A program made the translations under genes and the position numbers. Of a stretch of DNA of 64,000 nt, positions 24,205-36,900 are shown in pieces. How positions within the stretch are numbered: position 1 is the first letter of the stretch; the number at the start of each line of letters is the position of its first letter. The stretch comes from Quillaja saponaria (taxonomy: Eukaryota; Streptophyta; Magnoliopsida; Fabales; Quillajaceae). Location of the stretch: positions 34,655,235 to 34,719,234 of the forward strand of contig CM055607.1 in the NCBI GenBank assembly GCA_029379385.1. The letters are read 5' to 3'. The notes under the pieces were generated by a model. That model did no database searches. It was not told where the DNA came from and saw nothing but the letters and a program-made list of their open reading frames with translations.

Positions 24205-27200
24205 ATGGTGAACCTTTTTTGGGTGGGTGTAGTAATAGGACTTGTTTTTAGCTATTGGGCTGATGGGTTTGTGAATAATAGCAATTGGGTTGATGGGTTT
24301 TCGGAGTATCACTACAATGAAACAGAGATGTCAATTTTGGAGGCTTTTGAAGCATCAGCGGCTGTAGCTAATCCTCTAATGGTGGGTCTTACCCTCATTC
24401 GAGGTGCTGGTGCTAAAGGAGCAGGTACACTTTGATTACCGGTTGATTACCGGCTTTACTATATCCTGTCTATTATTTTTCTCAGTTTTTAAGTGCTTCG
24501 AAATGCTTGATTTAGATGTGCTGAATAACTTCATCCTTTCCGTTTAACTCTTGCGGGTCAGTGAAAAAGAATATATGTGGAAACAGATTGGATAAAAATG
24601 GTAGCTTTATTTCCAGTTTTAATTGACCACTTGTTTGCTTAGAATGCACTTTATCTGAAGGGGCAAAAGTTCTTTACTAAATAAATTTGTGTCTGTATCT
24701 GTATTCAATCAATGTTTAATTTCGGATGCTCTATGCCGTCACATTTATCACACGGGTTTATGTACTGTTTTGTTATAGCTTTTCATATGAAAAATAATCA
24801 TTTTGCGCCATGTTAGCTCCCAGTCTCAAGGAAGATATACACGGCTCGGCAGTACCTACTGTTTATTATATTTATTTACTTACATATATCATATTTATGC
24901 AAATGGTCTGGTTTTGATGGGTTAATTATGTTGATTTGATCTATATGATTTAGCTGTTATTTTGTTAGTGCCTGTTCATCCCTTGGCTTGTGCAGTCTGG
25001 CTTGCCGGCATACACAATTCTTGTTTTTCTTTTTTTCCTTTTTTTTAATATCAAAGATAGATTTGGGGTGGGGTGAATTGGACTTGGGTCTCTTTACTTG
25101 TTGGTGGGAGTCAGTGTCAGTGTGTCACTTGACCAACATATCATTGGTGGATGTTGTTTTAGCAGCCTGCAAGGCTGTCAGTCTTGTGTATGTCATTTTG
25201 TTATTTAGAATAGATTACTGCTGCCAGTTTGTTATATATTTTTGCAACAGTGAAGAGGGATAGTTTTCCTAAAATAAGTGTTGTTATACTTTGGCTTAAC
25301 ATAAATCCTTTTCTTTTATCCTGTAAGTTTGCTTGGATGGAACATTACCTGGGTATCATTTTCATCATGGATACGGGTCAGGAGCTAATAGCTGGCTCAT
25401 TCAATTGGAGGTTTGTGAGATAATTACTTTTATAGGATGTAGAAGGCTCTTTTGACATAAATTCGGTATTTTCAATGATGACATAGTTAAAAAAATCTTC
25501 TGGCAGGGAGGTGGATGGTGTAATAATGTTAGAACTTGTGTCTACCGCAAGACATCTAGGCGTGGATCATCAATGTACATGGAAAAGCAGATAGCTTTTA
25601 CCGGAATACTGAGCAATAAGGCTCAAGAAAATCCAGGTTGCCTTTCTGCTAAGCTTCCAGGATTAGTCAAATTTGACACTTCTGTTCTTGTTTTATAGGC
25701 TGCAGTCGTCTTGGTTATGCTATAACTCATTATTACTTATGTGGTTGCAGACTTTTTCAACTGGAATAGAGTGAAGCTTCGTTATTGTGATGGTGCCTCA
25801 TTTACTGGGGATAGTGAACATAAGGTTGGTGAATTTGTAACTTTTTAATATTGACCATTTCAAATGAAACATAATTCTGTATGGATGCCAAGAAGATGAA
25901 ATAATCAATCAAAATGCAGTTTGGGACCTTGCAACCACCATTTTGAGCCCAAACTGTTGATGAGGCTGCATATGATTTATGTATGGAATACCACCTGGAT
26001 TCATTTGGCATTTTGGCAAACTTGAGTATTCTGGAAAGAGATGGAAACATAAGTTTGAATAATGTTTACCTCACTTCTGATGCCTTTGGTTATTTTGGTG
26101 TTCATTTTTGTTGTTTGTCGAGAAAGTCTGCACGACTGCAATTTAGAGGACAACGTATTTGGTTGGCTGCAATGGAAGATTTGATGTCGAGGGGAATGCG
26201 CTATGCCAAGCAGGTTGTGATTAATTTCATTGTTTGTATTTCTCCATCCATAATTTTTATCAGAATTTATAAATGGCTAAAAATTTTGGTTTTCAGGCTC
26301 TTCTTTCAGGGTGCTCTGCTGGGGGATTGGCATCTATTTTACACTGTGATGAATTCAAAGACCTATTTCCATGGACCACTAAAGTCAAGTGTCTGAGTGA
26401 TGCTGGGTTATTTCTTGATGCGTAAGTGAAATTTTGCATGCTTTTAATGTCTCCTTCACTATCAATACAGAGTTTCATTTCTCAGACCAGTTGTTAATGG
26501 TTGTCCTCTTTTGGGTTGTAGGATGGATGTATCCGGTGGACGTACACTCAGGAATTTATACAGTGGTGTTGTAGGGATGCAGGTACTGCAGTGGTTATAA
26601 GGCTATACTCTATTATGAAATGATGCCTAAAACCTCTGCATGGTTGATGGTTAACCTGTTCATGTTGGGGCTAACCTGTTTGTCTTTTACATCAGAAACA
26701 GAAGTATTTCTTCTGACATTTGAGATTTAAATGCCAGTTTTAGTCAAACCTAACATAGAATATGTAGTATGTTAATTTATGGATTTTATATGATAAACTC
26801 ACAGTGCTAACTCAACATGACGAAGAAAATATTTAAATTTTGAATGCTTTAGAGATATGTATAACTGGGGAAATGGAAGAAGAATTGTGTGATATATGTG
26901 CATGGATGTGACTAACTTAAGGGGCAAAGGCAGTGTGCTACATGAATATCTGGACCCTATCAGACTTCCCATGAACATAAATCTTCTGTTTGATAACAAA
27001 AATAGGTTATACAACATGCTGGAAAATATGACTGTAAAAGTTCTTGATAACATTTCTTCTTGAATATGCCGTGGAGGGTTTTAAGGTTTTCTGATGGATT
27101 ATTCTTGTAAATATTACAGGGGGTACGAAAGAATCTGCCACGCATTTGTACTAACCACCTTGATCCCACTTCGGTAATAATTTTTGTTCTGGAAAATAAA

Positions 27201-28111
27201 CTTTATTTGAACAAAAACTGGAAGTCTATGTAACTATTGCTTACTCTTTTAGTTTATACTTTTTTTTCCTTTTCAGTGCTTCTTCCCTCAGAACTTGATC
27301 GCCAGCGTTAAAACCCCATTATTTATCCTCAATGCAGCCTATGATTCATGGCAGGTAATTGATCATATTTTATTGTGGTAGTGTTGGTTGACCTCATGAT
27401 GCATAAATATTCAGCCTTTGGTTATCATTATATTGTGGTAGTGTTTCTTCTTGATATCAGATTCAATCCAGCTTGGCTCCACCATCGGCAGATCCCCATG
27501 GCAATTGGCATGATTGCAGATTAAACCATGCAAAATGTACAGCATCACAGATCCACTTTCTTCAAGGTAGTTATATATACAAAAACTGTGTTCACTCAGA
27601 GGGTATCGTTCAATAACTTAAGAGAAAACATTAAGTATTTCATTGTTTCTTTGAAACAGGATTCAGAAACCAAATGCTGAGAGCTATGAGAGGGTTCTCA
27701 AGATCAAACAAGAATGGTTTATTCATAAATTCCTGTTTTGCTCACTGCCAGAGTGAGAGGCAGGATACATGGTTCTCTGACAATTCTCCTCTTATTAGGA
27801 ACAAGGTGTGCCTTGTTTTAGACTATTTATTATATGATTCACTTGGCATAAATCACCTGAAACTTTGGTACATCATCATTGTCTCCTTGCTTTGTTATTT
27901 ACTATCTTTAATCAGGCTTTTCCATTTTCTTTATTGGAACTTTTTTTTCTAAGAAAAAGATCTTCAAGTATCTAATGTTGTACAATTGATTGATGATATG
28001 CAGCCAATTGCTATAGCTGTTGGAGATTGGTATTTTGACCGAAGAAATGTTAAGGCCATTGATTGTCCGTACCCTTGTGACAATACATGCCACCATCTGA
28101 CTTTCAGATGA
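24205..28111 (+). CDS. Pectin acetylesterase (CE13 family), 12 exons, 423 aa
   Basis: Secreted wall enzyme that removes acetyl groups from pectin, altering its gelling and its access to other pectinases. Exons: 24205–24424, 25328–25410, 25507–25636, 25751–25824, 26127–26213, 26297–26421, 26522–26582, 27120–27173, 27277–27354, 27461–27566, 27660–27805, 28004–28111. The joined frame is open (1272 nt). An N-terminal signal peptide ([21 protein letters not shown]) is followed by [14 protein letters not shown] and QLEGGGWCNN. The GCSAGG motif gives the likely nucleophile Ser205; likely partners are Asp301 in NAAYDSWQ and His368 in NSCFAHCQ. Many cysteines suit an extracellular fold. It ends [10 protein letters not shown], as usual for the family. 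Length matches plant PAEs (about 390–430 aa). The exact isoform number is not assignable. Confidence 0.94.
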
Positions 28112-28216
28112 GCCATTTTTTATCAATCATGTGAAGCTCAGCGTCTTATTAATCTATAGAAGATTTCTATCTGCTATTGGTAAGAAATGTTCAGTTCAAT
28201 TTAAGATTTAGAAAAC

Positions 28217-28222
28217 AATAAA
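28217..28222 (+). terminator. Candidate polyadenylation signal of the pectin acetylesterase gene
   Basis: AATAAA about 105 bases after the TGA stop. Plant signals are loose, so this is only a plausible site. Confidence 0.35.
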
Positions 28223-28924
28223 AGAAATGGCTGCTGAGAAGTGCAAACACAATCAGCTAGCCTTTTGCTTTTTAAATTTTATTACAGTAGTTTCTTGGTG
28301 AAAATTTTGTATTTTCAATCTTGTTTACTTACTAGTTCATGTAATCATAGGCAAGTGAGACAGTGAGTAGTAGTTCTTGCTTCATGCAAATGCTTTCTAG
28401 CTGATGACATCGTTATGTCTGGTTTCTGTTCTTTCAAAATAAATAAAAGAATACATCATCATGGGATGGTTTTCTCTCGAGACTTTTCTTTTCTGATTTT
28501 GTGTGTTAGTGTGGAATAATAGAATTTCTTAACCAGAAAACTGCATACTAACTCCTAAACAGTCCATTTTGTAATATGCTAATTTCTAAAAGACCGACAT
28601 TTGATAAGAATTGAGAATGTAGAGATGTCTTTCAAGCATTAGATCAATGTTTGAATAATGGAGTAATTGGATAGATAAAAACTTCAATTTTGGTGATTCA
28701 ACGTAAAATGTGCAAATGATTCGTGAATACGTATTAATATGAGAATCTTGAATACCTATCATCATAAATAGTCGCATGATGTCGAGAAATAGGCCCACTA
28801 TTCCACATACCAAATACCTCATATTTACTACTATAAGAAGATTTTTGATTGTAAATCCATAGTTACACTATTATGTTAAGATTTGTTAACAAATTCATCA
28901 TTGAATTATTAGATGAGAACTCAA

Positions 28925-29210
28925 CAATGAGTTATAATCTCTTATACGTTTTTGTATGTGCTAATTCATTTCAATTGTCAAAATAAGTGACGATAATATC
29001 CAAATTTCTCACACTTGATTATAGAGACTTAAATATCATGTTAAATAATCATTGAGATATTATAAATAAATTATAATCTCTTATACGTTTTTGCATGTGT
29101 AAATTTATTTTAATTGTTAAAATAGGTGACTATAATACTCAAATTTTTCACACTTAGTTATAAAGACTTACATATCATGTTAAATAATTATTTTATCCAA
29201 AAATGTGAAT
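28925..29210. repeat. Two-copy tandem repeat, period about 139 bp, plus a partial third start
   Basis: The phrase cttatacgttttt begins at 28941 and again at 29080. Both copies continue with aataagtgacgataat/aataggtgactataat and cacacttgattatagagactt/cacacttagttataaagactt. A third start (gagttataatctgttatg) appears at about 29234. Likely a fragment of a dispersed repeat; no coding. Confidence 0.75.
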
Positions 29211-31822
29211 TATTAGATGAGACTTTATAAATGAGTTATAATCTGTTATGAAAACAAGTTGTTTCAATCCACCTTTAGAATATGAAAATGAGTAGCAATG
29301 ATTGTGGCATGATTAGCGCTGTGTCTCCAATAATTAGGAAGTGCCGTGCGATTCTTTTATTAATTAACTTTGGTCTTTGATTTTCTGCGGGATGATTGAA
29401 TTGGGGAAGCTGTCTTTTACACATTATCTACATATTGACACAAAAAAATTGAACACAAAGTGCCAGCAAATTTATTTTTTTGCATGTTCTCATTTTACAT
29501 CGGAATTCCGTATTTTTCTATTAGACAAGTGATATGTACTGAAAAAAAATCACGACCTTGTTTTAAGACATACTTAAGTAATAAAATAAAGTTATGACAA
29601 AATTACTTTCCATTATTCATCTTGCTTGAATACTCGATCCACTTTGAAACCAAATTTACCAAAATGACAAACATATTATTTGAAAAGAAAAAACAGAGAA
29701 ACTCAATAAAACACAGTATTATAAGACTAACTGTGACAATGACTGGGTGGGCCTTGAATTTATTGACAAGGCTTCAATTACATGACCACTGGTTCTGGAT
29801 TGGGCCTGTAGCCATCATGCTGATGTAGAGCATGTATGAGCAAATCTTGCCAATATGGAACAACATGAATATCTAAACCCTAATTTGTTTTTCATTTTCA
29901 TCTTTCTCAGCCCTTATAAGCAAAACTAATTGAATGCCTTCTGGGCTTTACCATATTTTCACTCATATTGGGGCTTAATGATCAGTGCCTGAGTGAAATT
30001 GACAATTGCTGCTTTCTTTGGTAAATACAGAGACTCTTAGATTCCTTAGATTCCTTCATACCATGCCGTCATAGAAGATTGTTCTTAGTTCATGCATTAG
30101 TCTTTTTTGCCTTTATTTTCTTATAAACAATGCATGAATATCTGTCATCTAGAACAAAATCCTTTGATAATGCTATTTTAAATATCTTCATCACCACCGT
30201 CATCATCAGCACAATCATTATCATCATCATTATATAATTGTCATGGCCCTTATGTATATAATTAGTATTTCTTGAACTATATAATTGTATGAAAGCAAGG
30301 AATCCAAAAGATACAATTTTTAATTTGTTTAGAGGTTAAACTATTAAACTAGTAGATAGTATTTGATTGGGTGATCAAACTTGGGATTACATTTCCACCA
30401 TTTTATATTATACTTTCTTGGGGTTTTTTGTTCTTTTCTTCTATACACTGATGCATGATGATTGTAGGCCCCCAACAATTAGACCGAATAATTTGTTTCA
30501 CATGTGTGTTGGGATTTTAAATATATATTCACCATTGTCTGCAGATTAAAGAATTAACAGACCCATAAATTTTCATAACAAGTTGGACTTCTACAAATGT
30601 GGTTTGCACATGGACTTGCAAATGGTCTGTGAAAGAAAAGAATGGGGCGACTTAGTATGTTTGCTCACCAACATTGTCCTTTTGTATGAGTAAGCCATCC
30701 TTGACACAAAAAAAGATTCAGATTTCTTTAAGGAGCATTTGATTTATAGTAATGATGTTTAATTTCCATTGTATAGTAAGAGATTTGTTTATTAAAATTG
30801 AACTGTTTGGTAGTAATTGTAAAGAGGGCATGTTGAGAGTGAAAATGCAAAACAGTCACAGCAGCTGTTTCTGAAATGGTTTGACTCAAATATTTATGAT
30901 GAAGCCAAACAAGAAAAGAGTAACTTGACAATTTTACATTGAACACTGGTTTTTCCACCTTGCTATAGTCCTGAAGGGTGAAAAAAAGTATATGTTCTGT
31001 ACAGTTAGATCTCATGATTCTGGGTTTTCCAAAATATTCAACATTCATCTGTTGCTACTTGCAAGCACACTTAGAAAGCAAGATTCACCTATGTCTTTAT
31101 GCCAGGAGGATGCTTCTTCATAACAACTCACCTTTGAGGATATCCTCTCATTTCTAAAAAAAAAATGAGTCATTTTTGTCATATTCTGTGAAACACCACA
31201 ACCCTCTTTCTTTCTTTCTTCCTTGCCATTTCAGCATCAATAGATGCCCATGGGATGGACCCCTTCTCCCTACAGAAGTGGTAGAAGCCCAACCCCACGC
31301 TAGGGACATTGCACACGGTATCATTTTGACATAAATGCTACAAGCCTGTCACACTTCATATACTGTACACTTAAAACTATCCTCATTCACTTGTGCTGTT
31401 TTTCTTGGTTAGATACCGTGAATTGCTGTAAATTTTACTCTCCGCTAGCTCTGGGTATGTGCGTTCTTTAGTTGGACATTAATTCCATATTAGCAATAGG
31501 AATTCATATTGTACATCAGAAAATGGCTTTTAGACGAGGTAACCAAAGGAAGACAATAATAATTTGTTGTCTTGAGCCATTGGATCCTGAATGGAGAGGA
31601 AGTGACTTAAAGCTAGCCTGCCAAAAAAGTGAAAACTATACCCATCTGTAGGAGACATTGAAAGACACCCATTTAAGAAAACTGGTCCCTTCAGTTTTGA
31701 ACTAGAAAATGACTATCATGGCATTTTCATGCATTTACATTTTGAAAAGGATAACAAGGGAAAAGATGGATTATGCTAACTTAAAACAACAAATTCCAGA
31801 AGCCAAAAGATATTTGGATGTG

Positions 31823-31951
31823 AAACAGATAGGAATTAAATCCCTCTATGAACTTAATTACAACTGTGTGTCTGTGTTGATGTTGGTATAATGTTGGTAT
31901 AATGTAAACAGATAGGAATTAAATCCGTCTATGAACTTAATTACAACTGTA
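31823..31951. repeat. Short direct repeat, about 45 bp, period 83 bp
   Basis: aaacagataggaattaaatc followed by c/gtctatgaacttaattacaactgt occurs from 31823 and again from 31906. A mini-repeat tgttggtataa lies between them. Confidence 0.85.
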
Positions 31952-32297
31952 TTATTGCATATAAAAATTGAAAATGTAAAGAATGATCTCTACTGTTTAC
32001 AGATAAAATTACAAAATGTGTATCCAGAGAATAATCAAAGAATATAAGAAGAGAAGAACACTAGACAAGCCTTATTCCGTAGTATTACTTCTGTGTTTCA
32101 TGAACAAATCAAATGCTAAAAAAGCTTGGATCAATCACAAGTTATATGGTAACATAAAACTGAGAGGTTTCTGTAAATGACACATTTACAATAAGGAAAA
32201 CAAAATAAGAAATCTATGGCACACACCTGTGATCATATTTTTCTGATCCATCCCATACTATTTGAATAAGAGGAAGAGGCAGCACATGCTAAATAGG

Positions 32298-33934
32298 CTA
32301 AAGGGATTGTCCAAAAGCCACTGCAAGTCTTTGCAGATCCTTATTATATATATCTGAAGTATGCAAAGCCAGTTGGTGTTGGCCATGATGCCAACTAGTA
32401 CTTAATTCATCTGCTATGAATTCTGTTTCTGGTTTAACCTCGCTGTAGATAGGTTGAGAGTTTTGGTTCTGCACTGTGGTTCCAAGAAGAAATGGGGTAT
32501 TGATATATTCTGACCATTTGACTTCTTCTGTTCCTCCTTGTAAGGAATGGACATGAGTGGCTTCTCTATCAGATTTCACAGAATCTGCTAGTCCCCATGA
32601 GAAAGTGTTGTTCTCAAAGAAGTTACTGCTACTTTGTAATTGGATGCTGGTACCGCTTCCATTGCTATTACTGCCATTGTTACTGAAGGTACTCGCATCC
32701 CAGCTCCGAACCCCATCAACTGCGCCAGAGGCCACTGTAGGATTACTAGAAAGAAGACTAACAGAAGGCTTTACATGTGTTGGAGTCAGGAAAATTGAGC
32801 TTGACATTGAATGGAGCATATCGGAATTCATACTAGAATTAAACTGATCAGAGATAATCTCAGAAGAACTGGAATTTGGTAAGAAGCAGAGAGAGTTGTT
32901 TGGATGTACTGAAAGCCCAATTTTTGGACCATAGTTCAACTGCTGGAAAGAGAAATAGCCCCCCATATCAGAAGGCATGCAACTCGTTCTGGAGCTTTCA
33001 TGGCAGGTACCAAACCTATCAAGGAATAATTCTTGGGTGGGTTGCGTGCTTGTCAAATTGCTGCTGCTAGTGCTTCTATTTTTAAACTTGCAGCTGGAAG
33101 AAGCTTCAAGTGGGTACCTGTCTGCAACCACTGGAGATGGCTTTGTTTTGGCCGCATCAGCAACACTCAGTTCGTTGGATCCTACCGAGACTTTCTCATT
33201 GTTTTTGTTGCCTGCAGGTGATTTATCTATTTTCTCACTCTCAACCTCAGATAATGGCTTGTGAGTGTTAGGGTCAAGACCTCTTAGCCTAAGCTTCTTT
33301 TTAAGGCAAGAATTCCATAGATTTTTAATCTCATTATCAGTTCTTCCTGGTAATTGAGCTGCAATCTGAGACCACCTGATGAAATAGCAAACCACCAAAA
33401 AGCACATGCATAAACCATGGGAACCAGAATACAGTATCTGATTGACGTGCCAAAAGCCAACAGTAATTGAATAAATTAAGGAAAAAAAAGGCCTTAGGAA
33501 TAGTAGTCTCTCCACAGAACAATAATTGTTACCTGTTGCCAAGAACTGCATGGAGTTCAATTATCAAGTTCTCTTCCTGCTGTGAGAATGCTCCTCTTTT
33601 CAAATCAGGCCTCAAGTAGTTTATCCACCTCAATCTGCAGCTCTTCCCACATCTCTGCAGACCTGGAGCCAATATATTACAAAATATAAACAAGGAAACC
33701 CAGAGGAGGTTGACACCCTTTATTCTTCATTGCAGTGGCAGAAGAAAAAGGAGATATACAAGAAAGAAACAGAAGTATATATATATATAATATAAGTGTA
33801 CCAGCAAGTTTGGGGACAGAGCTCCAACACCCATGACCATGCTGTGTTATATAATTCAAAAGCTTCTCATCTTCCTCAGGAGACCAAAGGCCTTTCCTCA
33901 GCCTCTGCTTATAACAAGAAGAGTGCCTACCCAT
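32298..33934 (-). CDS. R2R3-MYB transcription factor, MYB61/MYB50/MYB86 type, 3 exons, 446 aa
   Basis: DNA-binding regulator. Relatives in this clade (subgroup 13) control secondary wall, lignin, mucilage and stomatal traits. Exons: 33934–33802, 33662–33533, 33375–32298; open frame of 1341 nt. The start is set at [17 protein letters not shown], the conserved N-terminus; an upstream in-frame ATG at 33973 is ignored. R2 carries Trp17, Trp37 and Trp57; R3 has Phe70, Trp89 and Trp108, the normal plant pattern. Both introns fall at the standard plant MYB positions (after KLAG and GNR). DPNTHKPL directly after R3 is typical of the clade. The long C-terminal part is Ser/Asn-rich with a Trp-containing acidic end ([14 protein letters not shown]). 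The exact ortholog is unresolved. Confidence 0.94.
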
Positions 33935-36900
33935 GTGAACTGCAACCCACCTTTGCTTATATGGAGGTGGCAAACTTTGTCTAAAGCCTATATATGTGGC
34001 TTGTCAGCAGCAGGAGAATTGGATCTGCTATGAATTTTAGGAAACAAAGAGAAAGAAAGAGATATTGGGGGTTGAAAAGGAGGTTGAGAAAATGAAATGG
34101 CAGCTTGGTAAGGAATCAAATTTATACTAATGCCTTTAAAGAGTGAAGTCTCATTCATTGAAGGGGATGAATGGACTTGGCCATTTTGAATTTATATCTG
34201 ACTTTGCTGATGTGGGGTCCTCTGCATTCACGGGACTATCCACATCAGCATCAGGCCCCTTGTACTGTGGGTCATGCGGTCTTTTTACGGTCCAGACTCA
34301 ACTGTATAGGGCTATAGGCATCCAGATCAAGTAGTGGATGGTTTGACTTTGTAAGTATTCCACAAAAGTTCGAGAATTCTAGGACTTCGGCAGCAATGGC
34401 GGGGCTTGACGGATATCAATTTTAGTGGAAGGGTGAAATTGTTCTTAAAAAATATATATACATATATAATTTTTTTTTCTGATTTCTTTTTACAAATATT
34501 CATGTAAGAGAGCAAAGCTTAATTCTATTTTTATTGAGGAGAAGAAGGGGAGAATTAATTTCTAGGTAGATTTTTAGAAAGTTGATCATTGATTTCCTGA
34601 ATAGCAATAAATGTTAGATACCACTGGACCACAAGAGTCCTGGTACAAAGCATAATTCTAAGTCTCTGAATTTTAGAAGAAATAATTTGTTGACATGTTG
34701 TTAGAATATCTTAAAATATTATTCAACAATATTATATTTTTATAGACTTTTCGATGATTTTTAATATTACTAGTCGAAAATTCGGATGTATATTGATTCT
34801 CTCTTAGAAAACCACTCAAAATTCTAACAACTCATCTAAATATCATTCATGTGTTGCAAATTACAATTTTGTGAATTCCACAACATTTCTAATTCCAATA
34901 CTAACTTTTAATTTCAATTTTCTGATTTGTTGCAATGGCTATGATTGTATACTAATAGAAACAAATTGTTGGACTTTTCTATTTATATAGAAAATATAAA
35001 TACGACAATTTACAATAATGTAGTTGTCCTTATATATACATATAATTTGTCTGTGCAATTCTGAAATTTTGAAAGAAGACAAAATTTGGATAATCAATTA
35101 CTACAAGATATATGCATACTCAAATTGACAAATCTTTAATTACATTATGTTATTTATCAAATTTTTTTCTTTTTTCTTTACTATTTCTCATTTTTATTAT
35201 AACTTATAAATAAATAAACTCTCAAGATATATATAAATTAAATCGAATATCTTCTAACTGATGGAAGGCTTGTAATGGAAGTAACCAAATTAAGAACATA
35301 TGTTTTATTAATATTAATTTCTTTTTTGTCGTGTTGGATAACACAATATTCTCTGCAAGCTATGCACGGCACACAATCATCCAATCCAGTAATTGCTCTC
35401 TAAATGTTTAATTTTCTTTTAGATATTAAAGAAATAAAAGTGATTGAATGTGTCAATTAATGATCAAATTATTATAAAAACTCTTGGTGTTTGTGTCAAT
35501 ATTTAATATCAAACCTCGCATTTATTAAAGATAAAAAGGTTATGAAAAGAGAAAGAATTGTTAAATTATATTTTGAGTCTTTATTGTTTTACCAAAAATT
35601 TAGTCTAATATCTGTAATTTAAAAAATTAAATTTTTTTTTCAATTTAAAAATTATGCAATAAGATATTTGATGTTATTTTCCATTAGATTAATTTAAAGG
35701 AGAGTAGCGAATGATAGCATGATAAATATGTGTTCATATGATCTCTAACAATATGGCGTGGCATGCTACGTTTTTAAGATTATAAGATGACATTTTGACT
35801 GACAAGAATTAAATTGAATTTTCAGTTAAATTAAAAAATTAAAAATATAATTTAGCCAAAAAATATTATATATAATTTATAAAAAAAAATTTTAACGATA
35901 TTTATTAAGATACAATAAATATAATTTTAAAAAATTAGAACTTTCCAAAAAAAATTCATGCATTATATAACATTGAAATCATAGTCAATTATATAATAAA
36001 TATTACAAATATTTTATTTATAAAAACTTACTATTTTTAAAAACACTCAAAACAAAAACTCATTTATAAACTCAACTAGTCTCATATGAACAAAAAATAA
36101 AAATATCTGAACTTGAAAAAGCTGTATCTTCATCTTTCAATAAAAAAAAGAAAAAAAAGAAAAGAAAGTTTCTTTGATAGCCTGTCTCTTTGTTCTGATA
36201 TTATGAAGCTTCCCTTGGCCTAAAGCAATATCCGCAGTTAGACAGTATTTACACAAAGACCTCCATAGAAAGATGCTTTTAAGTTTTAAGCTTATCTTAC
36301 ACAAACAATATGAGCTGTTTTTTGAAGTCAAACATCAACCAAAGTCTCTCTTTCTCTCTCTGTTTCCGTGCTTTTTATACGTTAATAATTTGTGTCGGCT
36401 TTGCTGTCATTTGGATATTTTACTTTCAAATTATCAATTGGCTCATTTAACAAACTCATTAAAAGGAAGTTAGTCAGCAATTTTTATTTATTTTTTATTC
36501 TTTTATATTTAACCAAATTGTGCTGCGTCTGTTTGTTAGGAATCAATTTCTGACTACCAATGATTGGAAATATACATTGAAAAAACAATTTTTCATTTTA
36601 AAGTTTAAAATTACTATAATTATAAGGAGGTAGGCATATATATTTATTTTATTTGGAATTTATTCAAGTTGCACAAAATACTGATAATGATCACAAAATT
36701 AATTCTTTGTTCACTTGATTCAGAAAGAACACAGAGACAGTGTTTGGGACAAATCTACTCCATATTTTTTTTTCCCTGCAAAACTGTATAAGATAGGGTT
36801 TTGTGGGACATTGTCAGTGCAAAAGACATTATTTAGGTTCAGTGCATAATGTAATGTAAAATATATAAGAGCTAGCAGAGAAGAACAAAGTTAATTAAAA

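Larger units (their letters stand above)
28223..32297. other. Gene-free interval between pectin acetylesterase and MYB
   Basis: AT-rich DNA holding a 139-bp tandem repeat (28925–29210) and an 83-bp-period repeat (31823–31951). A (cat)n-like patch occurs near 30190–30235. The right end (about 31980–32297) is probably MYB 3' UTR. No other gene recognised. Confidence 0.5.

Noticed and set aside
33935..33973. Upstream in-frame ATG of the MYB gene (adds MPPPYKQRWVAVH)
   Set aside because: Family members begin at MGRHS/MGRKS; the extra residues are unlike any MYB N-terminus.
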